A DNA stretch of 64,000 bases from Puccinia triticina (Eukaryota; Basidiomycota; Pucciniomycetes; Pucciniales; Pucciniaceae), in NCBI RefSeq assembly GCF_026914185.1, contig NC_070565.1:5146001-5210000 (forward strand), in the 5' to 3' direction. Below, in pieces: positions 33,844-44,839 of this stretch. The notes beneath the pieces are model-generated. The model saw only the letters and a program-made list of their open reading frames with translations. It made no database searches and was not told where the DNA came from. Position numbers and translations under genes: made by a program. Each line of letters starts with the position of its first letter. Position 1 is the first letter of the stretch.

Positions 33844-36327
33844 ATGAGTTTACCGTTCAGTCTACCAGATATGGAGAGCGGATTTGCTCCCTCCACCCCG
33901 TTTAGAAACAGAACATTGACAGGAACTTCGGGACTGAATTGGAATTCGGAATCTACAAATCCACCTCCACCACCTAGGAAAGACAAGGGAAAGGGACCAG
34001 AGAATCAATTCAGAGAGCAGACTGAAGAGGACTTATCAGACACTGATGAAACTCCACAACCCAAAAATATACCCCCAAGACAAACAACTCCACGACAACG
34101 ACCTTCTGGGTACGGAATCCACAATACAGAAAATCAGCAAGAATATATGTTTCAGCCTCAATTTCAACAACAACAAATACCAATGCAAAATCCGCAACCT
34201 ATGTATTATTACCCCCAACCAATACCCCAATCAAAGCCAGTCATCATCAAAGAACCTGGGCTTTTCTACGAGGGTAGCCAGTTTATGAAGTTCCTGCAAC
34301 GATTCGAGCGAGCGGCATATGGTCACGGAGCGTCGGATCGCGAGAAAGCAATCCAGATACCACAATTCATACGAACAGAAGAGTTAAAGTGCCAGCTTGA
34401 GGAAATGGATGGGTACGATGATTATGATTGGAAGAAGCTTCGAGCGGCAATGGTCAAAGCCTGGGGTGACCTCGATAATACGATCATGTATACTGTGGAC
34501 GACCTTATCAAAGTAGCTAAGCAGCAAGCTAAAGAAGGAATTTCAAGCTATCGGGATTATAAAGCGTACCTTGCAAAATTCACCCCGATCCTCAAGTATC
34601 TAGTAAAGAACGAACATATCAACAAAGACAATGACGCCGGTTTACTATTCTTAAGTGCCTTCTCGACAGAAAGCCAACGAAGCATTAAACGCACACTCAT
34701 CAATAAAAATCAGCTTCCAAAGGCCAAGGATGGAAGTAACAAGGCACCAAAATGGGAAGACTTAACAGAGGCCGCGGAAACAGAGGTACAAGTTGACGAA
34801 GGTTACACAAATTTCTCCAGTTTCTCCGAATCCACGCGCATCATGCAGAAGGATTTGGATCTTAAGAAAGGCGACGGAAAGCGACGAGAGCAGATGCTAA
34901 AGGAAAGCCCAAGCAATAAGGAGGTAGAACAGAAACTACAAGAAGTACAGCAGGAGCTTGCCACGCTTAAACAACAGATCAAGAATGGAGCACCCACCGG
35001 CTATAATCGGCAAGGACCATCCGAAAAACAAGAATTCAACCGCGGAAATGCTCGGCCGTCAACCCCGCTATATGAAGCCCAGAACTGCTTTTATTGCAAG
35101 AGAGAAGGACACCCTACCTATCAATGCCCAGAAGCAGCAAAAGACATGAAACAAGGCTTGGTGAAGCGAATTGGTAAAGAATGGTATTTACCTGACGGCC
35201 AGCAAATACCGTGGGTACCTTCGAGACCAATACGATCAGTGGTTGCAGGAGCATCAGTCGAACCTCGAATGCAAGAAGCCATCAAGAAATTGGCGGACTC
35301 ACAGCAAACTGAAAATGGGAACACGGCCTTCATGAAAGCCTCAGTACAAACCATCCATTGGAGCCCTCCTACCTTAGGCGCGGAAAACTTCATGAGATCT
35401 CATCCTGTCACTAGGTCAGAAGCTCAAAAAGGCCGACGCGAAGTTAGGATCCAGGAACCAGAAAAAGATGCCATGGATATTGATTGTGAAGAAGAAGTGG
35501 ACAGATCACCAAAAGAAACTCCAAAAAAGGCGCCTGAGAAAGTCTGGAGCCGGGAACAAGTACCGACAATCCTGAAAAGAGACTCACCAGAGGAAGCCCT
35601 ACTACAGGACTTGGACAATGTCAAGATTCCCACAACGTTTGCACAACTCACTACGATATTGCCTTCATACACAGAACAGATCATAGCAAAATTACAGGGA
35701 CGTCTGTCAGGCAAGAATACCTCCACCACCTACATCGCAACTGAAGCGGCCAAAGTAGCTGCACCAATGACCACCTTACCAGAGGAAGAAGGACCTTCAG
35801 ATCCATGCTACTACAGTTGTGCCCTGGGATACGTAACCGCGCAAGTTGGGGGAGAAAAAGTCGACTTTATGGTGGATTCCGGTTCTATGGTCAACGTCAT
35901 ACCCCGATCAGTAGCGGAGGACTTGGAGCTAGAATCTGTGATAGTGAACATACCCATGCAAGGTGTTGGTGGAGCCAGATGCAACATTACCGGCGTAGTC
36001 GAGAACTGCCCAATACAGATCGGCCGATTTTCCGGACCCGCTCACCTCTTTATATCACCAAAGGCTCAAGATTGTATTTTAGGGCGACCTTTTCTATTTG
36101 ATTACGATTGCACTTTAGAATACCACGAAACAGGGGAGACTCTCACGTTTCAAGGAAACAAGGGTCGGCGAATTTCGGTACCATTGGCTCGAACCGGACA
36201 AGGACGAGGATGGGATAATCGAAAGGATCTCAGTACCAATAGTATGAAATCAGTCCCAGCATCAGAACCTAGCGATAACAAAGAACATCGAATGTTTAAG
36301 AAGAAGCCGAATCAGCATTTTTTATAA
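33844..36327 (+). CDS. gag: Gag-protease polyprotein, gypsy
   Basis: 827 residues from ATG 33,844. The N-terminus is Pro/Gln-rich with a PPPPPRKDKGKG stretch. A capsid-like helical region follows (GSQFMKFLQRFERAAYGHGA ... DYDWKKLRAAMVKAWGD). A coiled coil (EVEQKLQEVQQELATLKQQI) precedes one CCHC knuckle near residue 413 (CFYCKREGHPTYQC). A retropepsin domain near 676 has DFMVDSGSMVNVIPRSVA and ILGRPFLFDYD. The active site is a standard DSG. The last codons before the TAA, CAT TTT TTA, form a frameshift heptamer, so pol is made by slipping at the very end of gag. Confidence 0.92.
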   Translation: MSLPFSLPDMESGFAPSTPFRNRTLTGTSGLNWNSESTNPPPPPRKDKGKGPENQFREQTEEDLSDTDETPQPKNIPPRQTTPRQRPSGYGIHNTENQQEYMFQPQFQQQQIPMQNPQPMYYYPQPIPQSKPVIIKEPGLFYEGSQFMKFLQRFERAAYGHGASDREKAIQIPQFIRTEELKCQLEEMDGYDDYDWKKLRAAMVKAWGDLDNTIMYTVDDLIKVAKQQAKEGISSYRDYKAYLAKFTPILKYLVKNEHINKDNDAGLLFLSAFSTESQRSIKRTLINKNQLPKAKDGSNKAPKWEDLTEAAETEVQVDEGYTNFSSFSESTRIMQKDLDLKKGDGKRREQMLKESPSNKEVEQKLQEVQQELATLKQQIKNGAPTGYNRQGPSEKQEFNRGNARPSTPLYEAQNCFYCKREGHPTYQCPEAAKDMKQGLVKRIGKEWYLPDGQQIPWVPSRPIRSVVAGASVEPRMQEAIKKLADSQQTENGNTAFMKASVQTIHWSPPTLGAENFMRSHPVTRSEAQKGRREVRIQEPEKDAMDIDCEEEVDRSPKETPKKAPEKVWSREQVPTILKRDSPEEALLQDLDNVKIPTTFAQLTTILPSYTEQIIAKLQGRLSGKNTSTTYIATEAAKVAAPMTTLPEEEGPSDPCYYSCALGYVTAQVGGEKVDFMVDSGSMVNVIPRSVAEDLELESVIVNIPMQGVGGARCNITGVVENCPIQIGRFSGPAHLFISPKAQDCILGRPFLFDYDCTLEYHETGETLTFQGNKGRRISVPLARTGQGRGWDNRKDLSTNSMKSVPASEPSDNKEHRMFKKKPNQHFL
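36318..36324 (+). promoter_or_regulatory. T TTT TTA slippery site before gag stop
   Basis: Gag codons CAT TTT TTA TAA contain the heptamer in the correct register. A -1 slip enters a frame open through 36,989. No obvious simple stem follows as in the related element, so a pseudoknot or stop-codon pausing would have to help. Confidence 0.65.
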
Positions 36328-39300
36328 CTACCGGCATCCAGCTAGGGAGTAATTTGCTTCAGCTAGTCAAGCAGGTTATATCTCGGACGCCGGGTTCTCT
36401 CGACTGGCCTAAATCATTTCTCCTAAAAAACTTTCAACAAACATCAAAACAGACAAAAATATTTTTTTCTAAAATCCTATCACTCATAGAGAATATTCTT
36501 ATCATTTTCTTTACGCTATTGAAAATCTGTAACATTAGAAAAGACTCACTACCAGTTCCAGAAACAGTGCCTTCGGAAAAACCCGGCATTTTTGGATTAA
36601 CTCCTTCAGTCAACACCACTAGAATACCGAAACCGGACAGCAACTCACAACAGCTTCTTGGATCCTTACTTACTAAAGGTTTGGGATCAAGGTTTCAAGA
36701 TGGATTGTGCCAGAGTTGGAGGGACGGAAGCTTGTGGTGCATGACAAAGTATAAACCTGTAGCAAAGAAAATCAGACCAATCAATCAACCAATTCCAAAA
36801 GCGCTGAATCCACCTCTTCAAAGACCACCGCTATCACGAGATCCCTACCAAACACCTCTTACGCCTCATCCACCAGACTTTAAGCCTACCGCTAGGATTA
36901 CGGAAGAACGCTTGAAGGTAGTAAACTTTGGACCCGACGGATGGCTGTGGGAGGAGGAATTAAAATTGTTCAAGCATTTAATCGTGATTTGAGAAAAAGC
37001 TGTGGCCTTCACGCCGGAGGAAAGAGGACTCTTGAAACATTCATATGGTTTACCATATGTCATACCGGTAATTGATCATGTACCATGGCAGAAGAAACCG
37101 ATTCCAATCCCAGCAGCAATCAAAGACGAATACGTGGAGCAAGTACGGGAACGGGTACGGAATAAACTCTACGAGCAATCAACGTCAAGTTACTCTAGTC
37201 CGGTTTTTTGTGTACTCAAACATGACGGGAAGTTAAGGATAGTTCACGACTTACAAGAAATGAATAAAGTCACCATCAAAGACGCAGGGCTACCACCAGC
37301 AACAGAAGAGTTTGTGGAATCCTTTGCCGGACGAGCCTGTTATGGATTAGGTGATATTATGGGTGGATATGACAAAAGGGAATTGGCCCCGGAATCAAGA
37401 CCTCTCACCACCTTTGATACTCCGTTAGGAAGATTTCAACTCACCAGACTTCCGCAGGGCGCAACCAATTCAGTAGCAGTCTATCAAGCACAAATGATGT
37501 GGATTCTCCAGGATGAGATACCCGACCACGTAGGCGTATTTATTGACGATGGCGGTATCAAAGGGCCAAGTTCCACATACAATGATGAAGTTTTAGAAGA
37601 GAATCCCGGAATTCAACGTTTTATCTGGGAATACGCTCAAACGCTGGAAAGAATCTTATTCCGAATTGAAGAGGCGGGACTCACTATCTCAGGAAAGAAA
37701 TTTGCATGCTGCGTACCTGCTTTGGATATTGTGGGTCATGTGGTCTGCAAAGAAGGACGAAGGGTTTCAGATCAGAAGAAGAATAAGATAACGACATGGC
37801 CAACTCCCAATAACGTCACGGAACTTCGAGGCTTCATGGGAATCGTAACTTATGTCAGGATTTTCGTCAGGAATCTGTCTGAAATAGCTGCTCCACTCCG
37901 AAGGCTGACACGAAAGGACGTAGAATGGCTCTGGGACAAAAGCTGTGACGATGCCTTCAATCAGCTAAAAGAGATAATTGGAGAAGATATCACCCTGAAG
38001 AACCTTGATTATTCAAAAGACGCAGGGCTTATTGTTTTAGCAGTGGACTCCAGTTTCATTGCGGCCGGTGCAGTACTCTCACAACAGGAGCTTGAAACCG
38101 GATTAAATCGACCAGTATTGTACGAATCAATTGTGTTTTCGCCAGTCAAATCGAAATATTCACAGCCTAAACTGGAACTCTGTGGGGTGGCACGAATCCT
38201 GAAAAAACTACAAACGCTCTTATGGGGTCAACATTTCGAACTCCAAGTGGACGCGCAGTCCCTAATTCAAATGATCAACTCACCTTCACTTCCAAATGCC
38301 CCCATGACAAGATGGGTAGCATTCATCCAACTTTTTTCGTTCGAAATGGTGCATAAGCCAGGGAAAACGTTCACGATGCCAGACGCCTTGTCCAGACGTC
38401 CAATAAGCGACGAAGAGGAAGAATTCTACAATGATACGGAAGACTTTGACGAGGAAGAACCCCTAATCAAAGCCTGCTCATGGTATAACATAATTTCAGC
38501 CTCAACGGAACTATTGGAGTGGGAGACTTCTGGTTTCTGGACAGACCTCAAATATTATCTACAAACACTGCAGAGACCTTGTTCTATGGATCTGGAGGAC
38601 TTTCAGAAACTTAAACGAAAATCGGTTAACTATTTTATCCAGAATGGACGACTCATGAGAAGACATTCACCCATGCCACAACTAGTGATCTCCAAGATAT
38701 CCTACCAGAGCAAGTTATTACGAATGGTTCACGAAGATCTAGGACACCGGGGACTTGAGGAAACATACCAGCAATTAGTCTGCCGATTTTGGTGGCCAAG
38801 TTTGAAGAAAAAAGTCAAATTATGGGTACATAGCTGCGAACCTTGTCAAAAGAGGGACCCATTAGTTCCACGAGAAATACGGCACCCCACAGGAGAGAGT
38901 AGCTTATTCGGACGAGTAGCTTTGGACGTCTGTCATATCAAAGCTGGACGGTACAAGTACTTGCTAGTAGCACGGGATGATTTGTCTGGATGGGTTGAAG
39001 CAGCTCCTCTGGTGAAACTGACAGCCGCAACTATTGGAAAATTTCTCCTTGAAGAATGGGTCTATCGATATGGCGTAATCAAAGCGGTGACGGCAGACAA
39101 TGGACCGGAATTCAAGAATGAATTCATCAAAGCAGTCGAAAAGATTGGAGCAGTATTTAGGCCTCCTACACCTTATTATCCTGAAGCCAATGGTATGATT
39201 GAAAGAGGACACCGACCCATTAAAGACACCCTAATCAAGATGTGTGGCGAATCTGGTGGAAAATGGAGGGAATATCTGCCTTTAGTACTCTTTGCTGACA

Positions 39301-39767
39301 GAATTTCGACAAAACGCACAACGGGATATTCACCTTACGAGCTGGTGTTCGGCCAGAAAGCGGTTCTCCCGGTTGACTTGGAAATGGACACTTATCTGGG
39401 GATTGATTGGACTGAAGTCAGCACCACGGAACAACTCTTGGAGGCAAGGACTATGCAACTGGAACGTCGAGAAGAAATTCTAGGGATAGCTCACGAAAAG
39501 TTGATGAAGGTCAGAAATTCATCTGTTCGATACTGGGATCGACGAATGGCAGCAAGACTTCGGAAGCCGTTAGATCCAGGAGAACTAGTTTTGGTCTACA
39601 ACAAAAGCCTGGAGGATCAGTGGGGAAAGTTGTTTGCAAATCGATGGAACGGACCTTTTCGGATCAAGCAACAACTACCCAAGGGTTCCTATATCTTGGA
39701 AGAATTGGATGGGACTGAACTCAAGAGGGCTTATGCAGCTTCACATATCAAACGGTTTTACCCTTGA
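36325..39767 (+). pseudogene. pol: Pol (RT, RNase H, integrase) with one in-frame TGA
   Basis: The -1 frame after gag is open to a TGA at 36,990-36,992, then open in the same frame to 39,767. The stop falls just before the RT domain, where the related element at 11-21 kb has an Arg (IVMRQGG there, IVI-stop-EKA here). RT boxes are LRIVHDLQEMN, YGLGDIMGGYDK, LPQGATNSVAVYQAQM and FIDDGGIKG. RNase H has LAVDSSFIAAGAVLSQ. Integrase has HEDLGHRGLEETYQQ ... CEPCQKR, then ALDVCHIKAG, VTADNGPEFK and EANGMIERGH. Apart from the stop all domains look complete. Translation would end before RT unless the TGA is read through, so this copy may depend on others. Confidence 0.88.
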
Positions 39768-39917
39768 GGACGTGAACTAGCAGACATTCAGGAGGATGAG
39801 GATCCATCTCAGCCGGAGCCTGCAGACGACGAAATGGAGGAAGTATCTGGCAACAGTTCGGATGGTGGATCATCAGATGGCTCTGACTGAGCTGGATCAC
39901 ACCTACCAGGGTTGTTG

Positions 39918-39934
39918 TTTAAGTTGGGGGAGGA
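39918..39934 (+). other. Polypurine-tract copy 1
   Basis: TTTAAGTTGGGGGAGGA, 150 bp after the pol stop. Confidence 0.65.
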
Positions 39935-40174
39935 AAAAAGACCTGCTCCTGACAAAGTCACTCTTTAAATAATTTCAATTGTCAGTTCAGTGGATATCAG
40001 GACCATCTTTTCAAACCAAAGCAAAAACTCAACATATAACAACAACAAAAAAAAAAAAAAAAAAAAAAACCTCACACAGCTTCTATACTGTTCCTTCTTC
40101 TCCATTTCTCTTATCTTTTTTCTCTCTCTTTCTCTCTCAGTGGTATGCTTACAGGGAAGGTTGGGGACAACCTG

Positions 40175-40190
40175 TTTAAGTTGGGGGAGG
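40175..40190 (+). other. Polypurine-tract copy 2
   Basis: TTTAAGTTGGGGGAGG, 257 bp beyond copy 1 and before the 3' end of the antisense gene. Confidence 0.65.
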
Positions 40191-40473
40191 GGGGTCTGGG
40201 ATGGATTAATTTCAAAAATGAAAAGAACAAAAGACAACAATAAAATAAAAATAACTAATCATCTTTATCCTTAGGGTTCTGGGGGTTTTACAATTTTTTT
40301 TTTTTTTGAGTTTTTTAGGATTATCTATCGATTTTTTTTGAGAAGGATACGTTTTACCCCGGGTACTCTGGACAAAAGATTAGTAACAACAAAAAACTAG
40401 GAAAGAAACAAGCCAGAGGATCAGTATTGTGGGTGTAAGCAGGTGTAAAAAGAGGAGGAAACTCACGAAGGAA

Positions 40474-42069
40474 CTAGTCATCGTAGCCAGCTTGACGCAT
40501 GGTAGATCGAAATTCTTCGGATACGACCTGGAAGATGTGAACTCGCTGGATTCGACCGTTGACGACCTCGTTGGGAATCTGCTGGCAGTAGGGTACAAAG
40601 GCTCGAGCAAAAGTGTGATAGAGCCTAGTATAGGCCTCGGAGTCGATTGCGAAACGAGCACGATGCTCGATAGCTAAGGGACGATGGGGCTCCAGGAGAG
40701 CTTGGACTTGGAGGTCGCTTAAGAAGGGGTAATCCTCGATCGGGGGTTGACCAATGATGGAGGGGGTGGAAGCACAAGAAATGCTACTCATGCTGACGTC
40801 GTCCGCCAGATCAGTCTCGGTGACACCATCGGCATCACCATCGGCATCGGCACCACCTTCAGGATCAACGGCATCAACCTCGATGGGTTGATGACCGTTG
40901 GGCTCGTTACCAGTAGGCGCGGGCTGGTTAAGCCAGTCGGGTAAGGTGGTCCACGTATCATCCCACTCAGGGGGTGGAGGGACCTGTTCAGGAGGTGCAG
41001 AAAGTAATGAGCGGCCGGGTAAGAAGCAGGTGATAGAGTAAGGAGAAGGACGTACACCACCCGACCACTCAATAAGGAGGTCCATCCCATCATCGGCGCG
41101 ATCGGTCTCGGCAGTAGCTTCCCCGGATTGAGATGAGCCTGACGCACCCGAACCCTGGGAACGATCCCCATACTCGGCCGAGGAATGAGACCCGTACTCG
41201 GACGAATCTGCGATCGAGTTTCGACAGCTGATAGCCGGCGAAGTGAGGTTGCTGGGACGAGGAGCAGCCGGTACCAGCCACTCGTCGCCTATGACAACTC
41301 GGTTGGATACTAAGAACTGTGTGGCGAAGATCGGTGGTCAGGAACTCGCATGGAAAAAAGGGAAGAGAAAGATTGACTCACTGGATTGTCGGCTTCGTCG
41401 GAAGCGGGTCGATAAACGGGCGAGTTGGGATGTGATCTCTCACCCGGGAGGCGAGGTTGGTATACTGGAGACGCCTGGCCGGGACTGGCTGCATCCGCAC
41501 CCTGAAAGCGGGGGTGGAGGCCCACCAACCCGGGGGGAACCCGCGACGGGGAGGGCGACGGGGTCCGGAGTTCGGACGGGGAATCCGGACGATCACTGGA
41601 TGCGATAATCTGAAGTAACCAAAGAATGGAGTCAGTATCGGATCGGATAGCTTACAGCGGTCCAGATATACAACTCACCGAAGCCACTTGGGCCATCGCC
41701 GATCCGGCAACGACAAAAGGCCGATGATCCGGAGAAGCCGGGCCATCAGCTGAGCGATTGACTCGGGTTCGAGGTCGATTGGGGCGGTTGAACGCTTCCA
41801 AACGCTGGCGGGACCATTGGAACCATGAAGGACGAATCACCCCGCCTCTGTACATAGGCCCGTCCATGATAAGGATAGGGTTGTGTACAGAGGAACCTGG
41901 CTAGTAGCAGAACAACCAACACGGGTCAGCAGTGCGACAGGACGGCAAGCTACTGGTATGAGGAACAAAATGGACGCACTCGAGTTGAAGCGCTAGCAGA
42001 GGCCCCGCGGGCTCGTAACGGGTAAGGGGACGGGGAAAAGTAGGTACGATAGTAGGGTCTGTTGGACAT
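40474..42069 (-). CDS. Antisense accessory gene of gypsy element, spliced
   Basis: Four exons join in frame on the strand opposite gag-pol: 42,069-41,980, 41,900-41,679, 41,609-41,382 and 41,316-40,474. All introns are GT-AG and phase 0. The product is about 460 residues. It starts MSNRPYYRTYFSPSPYPLRA, is rich in Ser, Pro, Arg and Asp, and has an acidic middle (DADGDADGVTETDLADD). It ends with a more ordered block (EHRARFAIDSEAYTRLYHTF ... VVNGRIQRVHIFQVVSEEFR). A 72-bp GT-AG stretch (GTACGT...CAG) in exon 4 could be an optional in-frame intron. A TATA box lies 75-80 bp upstream. The family is not recognised. The related element has a shorter antisense gene at the same site. It may regulate transcription, particle assembly or host targeting, but the sequence does not say which. 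Confidence 0.65.
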
Positions 42070-42142
42070 GGTAGCAGACGAAAGTAATAAGCCTAGAAAA
42101 GTAGTACTGGGGAGGAGTGAGGTGGGAGGAGGCGAGGGGAAC

Positions 42143-42152
42143 CTTTTTTATA
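42143..42152 (-). promoter_or_regulatory. TATA box of antisense gene
   Basis: TATAAAAAAG on the minus strand about 75 bp upstream of ATG 42,069, in a GC-rich setting. Confidence 0.65.
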
Positions 42153-43292
42153 CTCACCTCGGATTCTGTGAGGACTCATAGGGACTTAAGGACCCGTAGT
42201 CCTTTTGCCCCATGCGCGGGCTCTGAACGGAGGCCACAGACCATTGGTAACTAGAGGTTGGATCGTTCGACTCGACCGAATAGGAACCCCAGATAGAGTC
42301 GAGCCGGACGGCGTGCGGGGCCATCTCTCCCTCCGGAACGATACGTACTCGAACCCACGGCCAGGTCTTGAGAAGCCGGCTGTTGTAGGAAGCGGAAAGA
42401 ATGCGGCAATTAGTCTTACCGTCTTAGGGCCGGCCGCTATGAGATCGCCGGCTGGAAACCAACCTTGCCGGCGAAGGCAGCCCAATCAGAAACCCCGAAG
42501 ACCTGTCAGATTTGGTGGTGCGAGTGGGGCTGGTAATAAATCTGACGGCTGCATCAGCCAACGTAACGGCCACTCAGCTGTCGAGGAAGAACACGAACGC
42601 ACTTACTTCGAAAATGAACCCTGCTCACTAGAAGGGTTCAGTCTAGCTGCAGGCTTGGATGGTGCGAGAACTCGACGGCGGCGGTGATGTATCCGAGGGA
42701 ATCGGAAGGTCGGCGAAGTTGTGTATGGGTCTTGAACCCCAAACCCATACGCCTTGAACTCCTGAATAAGCCATACCCCCGAAGGGGGTACGACCGACAC
42801 ACATACACACTCGAGACCCGAATGCGGGGTCGGGATAGCTATTGGACGGGTATGACCAACACTAAGTACCCGGGCCCAAAGCCCGATCAGTCAACCATCA
42901 AGAACGGGGACGAGTCCCCGATCACTACTCGACACTTGAGGCCCGCGGCCTCGACAGCGCGCACCCTGAGGCGCTGGAGCAGCAGCTGCGGCCGCCACCA
43001 TAGCACAAGCAGCACCATTGCGCAACTGCGCAACTGCGGACTGCGGACTGCGCGCGGCACTTCAACTCCCAGACACCTCAAAAATTTCTCTTCAAGAAAA
43101 GTCAGAAAAACGACAAAAGTTGAATTTTTGACCAAAATTCACCCCACCCAGCCTCTCTGACACAGTACCCAGAAGACATCCAACGGCCAAATTCCCAAGG
43201 ATTCTTCATGTCACCCAGTAAAAAACTCAAGCCTCAAGCTTCCAGAATTCAAGATACGGCACTTTTCCGGTGGAATTGTCTGGGGACAGACA
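42153..43292. other. GC-rich region between antisense promoter and 3' LTR
   Basis: About 1.1 kb without a convincing gene. Contains CCTTGCCGGCGAAGG-type inverted repeats, GGCCCGGG-rich words and a CTGCGGACTGCGGACTG short repeat near 43,020-43,050. It should hold upstream control sequence for the antisense gene. It differs in base composition from the A-rich gag-pol, which suggests separate origin. Confidence 0.45.
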
Positions 43293-43308
43293 ATAAGTTG
43301 GGGGAGGA
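43293..43308 (+). other. Polypurine tract at 3' LTR
   Basis: ATAAGTTGGGGGAGGA directly abuts the 3' LTR. This is the functional position for plus-strand priming. Confidence 0.8.
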
Positions 43309-44111
43309 TGTGGTAGACGGAAAAGTGAAAAATCAAAAGTTTTTTCGCATACATATATTTACTCACAATACGCCTCAAGATACCATCAAACAGACCTCAG
43401 AAATGGATTCTACGGCCAATTTTACCCCTAGTCACCACTGAAAGCATCACCTGAACCCCGCTGGATTGGAACCTACACTTCTTTGGACACTGGACACCCA
43501 TCACACGTTCAACATACCCAGTCACCAGCCTGTCACCAGCCTCAATTCAAGGATCACAGCATTATGCTTATACAAATCACAGGATACAAACATACATCTC
43601 CCCATCAGACTGCAGTCATTACATATTATCAAGTACTCTTCTATTTCCATATTATGATGTCATCACACACTGACTCTGCAGCCTCAGACTTCATTTATGC
43701 ACCCCCTGCATCCACCTGTCAACTCATGCAGTCTACTGTCACTTTACGCAGCCTTCATGTGGCCCTACTGCATTCTTATGACATCATTTATGTACCCCTG
43801 ACACATTATGACATCATTTGTATCTACTCCCACCAGCTAAAATCCCTCACACTGTTGTCTAGATTAGTCAAAACCCTAACCCACAAGCCCTCTGGGGCTC
43901 CACTTTTGTCTATATAAGGAGCTCCCTCCTCCCCAGTTGTCAGCTCCTCAGTTCATTACTCACCAATCACAGTCACCCCAACATTTACAGTTCAGCCTTA
44001 TATATATACTTAAACAACCTACATAACAACCCTTACATTAACAATAACAACAATTTATTCAGTGTCATCAACAAGCTCATCTTGAACCAACCAACCCTAT
44101 CACTTCATTAA

Positions 44112-44143
<32 letters not shown>

Positions 44144-44233
44144 ATCTGATAGTATAGAAGGGCAGAGTTTGCACCTCCATCATCCCCTTCTCCATTCAGC
44201 AAAAGGTTCTCAGGAACACTTTTGAGTCTTACA
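43309..44233 (+). repeat. 3' LTR, 925 bp
   Basis: Same length as the 5' LTR and no difference seen by eye. The purine tract AAGTTGGGGGAGGA directly precedes it. Confidence 0.92.
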
Positions 44234-44839
44234 CCGGATCTTATCATAGATCTGGCTGGACATTATTGTGTGCAAGTGTCCAAGCATCAGGGTTCCAACC
44301 AGGTACTGTGGTGAATTGTGATAAAATAAATTGTTGATCAGCAGATGAAGGCATCTTCAGCATGGAAAAGATAGAACATACCTCCTTGTTGGGGAATGGG
44401 TACCAGGGACAATTAATATCCACCTTGTAAGTATTGGGAGCAGAATATGTTGTTGGGGTCAGCCCCAAATTTTGTAAGTGGGATTGAATGATATCTTCCT
44501 GATCTTGAAAGAAATCATGAAGGTCCAGACTGTGTTCAGAGTCATCATCGGATGAAGAATCATCAGAGTCGTGACCAAATTCGTCAGGTCGCATATCATC
44601 AATGTTCATTGGGAGTGGCCTGGGTTCCTCCAAAGGTAATGGGCCAACATAGGTGCCATCTTCCATTTCAACATCATCTCGTCCTTGAGGTTGAGGACCA
44701 GGCGCAGGTGGTGGCTGATTCAGTAGTGCTTGCATTTGTGCCAATTTGTTCACATGGGTCCTAGATTTTACGTGGGCAGCAATACTTTTGGGAAGACAAG
44801 GCCTAACCCCACATACAAGACACCTATATCTCACTTGTC

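Larger units (their letters stand above)
32312..44233 (+). mobile_element. Ty3/gypsy LTR retrotransposon with antisense gene
   Basis: An 11.9-kb element with two 925-bp LTRs (TGTGG...TTACA) and a 4-bp CCGG duplication (32,308-32,311, 44,234-44,237). Leader, gag-protease and pol are homologous in order and sequence to the reverse element at 11-21 kb. Between pol and the 3' LTR lie 3.5 kb with a spliced antisense gene. Every LTR open frame translates identically in both copies, so insertion is recent, yet pol carries one in-frame stop. Confidence 0.93.
29178..44834 (-). pseudogene. Plavaka-like transposase (interrupted)
   Basis: The coding blocks, in order, are as follows. 44,834-44,244 begins CLVCGVRPCLPKSIAAHVKS, a C2H2-like finger seen at the start of Plavaka proteins, and contains NCPWYPFPNKEVC. 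32,295-31,579 contains LPHWDTIRRARTRI, NPLVSKHMEFYPHDP and IPVYFYKYKD. 31,420-31,200 contains MYADDTSGNKSKRWNKHNS, the D-D region. 31,181-30,342 contains NPCRMCGL, FDGCKDTPIEILHVILLG and KYLWKDFMG. 30,320-29,739 contains KPKFHHILHLPKSIRRYGP and EKFESFNGVIR. The remaining blocks run to HAPYLHRLH near 29,300. These fit the fungal Plavaka clade of CACTA transposases. At the gypsy junction the two sides differ by one base in frame, from an indel or an unseen intron. Several introns are implied. The gypsy insertion breaks the gene. Confidence 0.75.
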
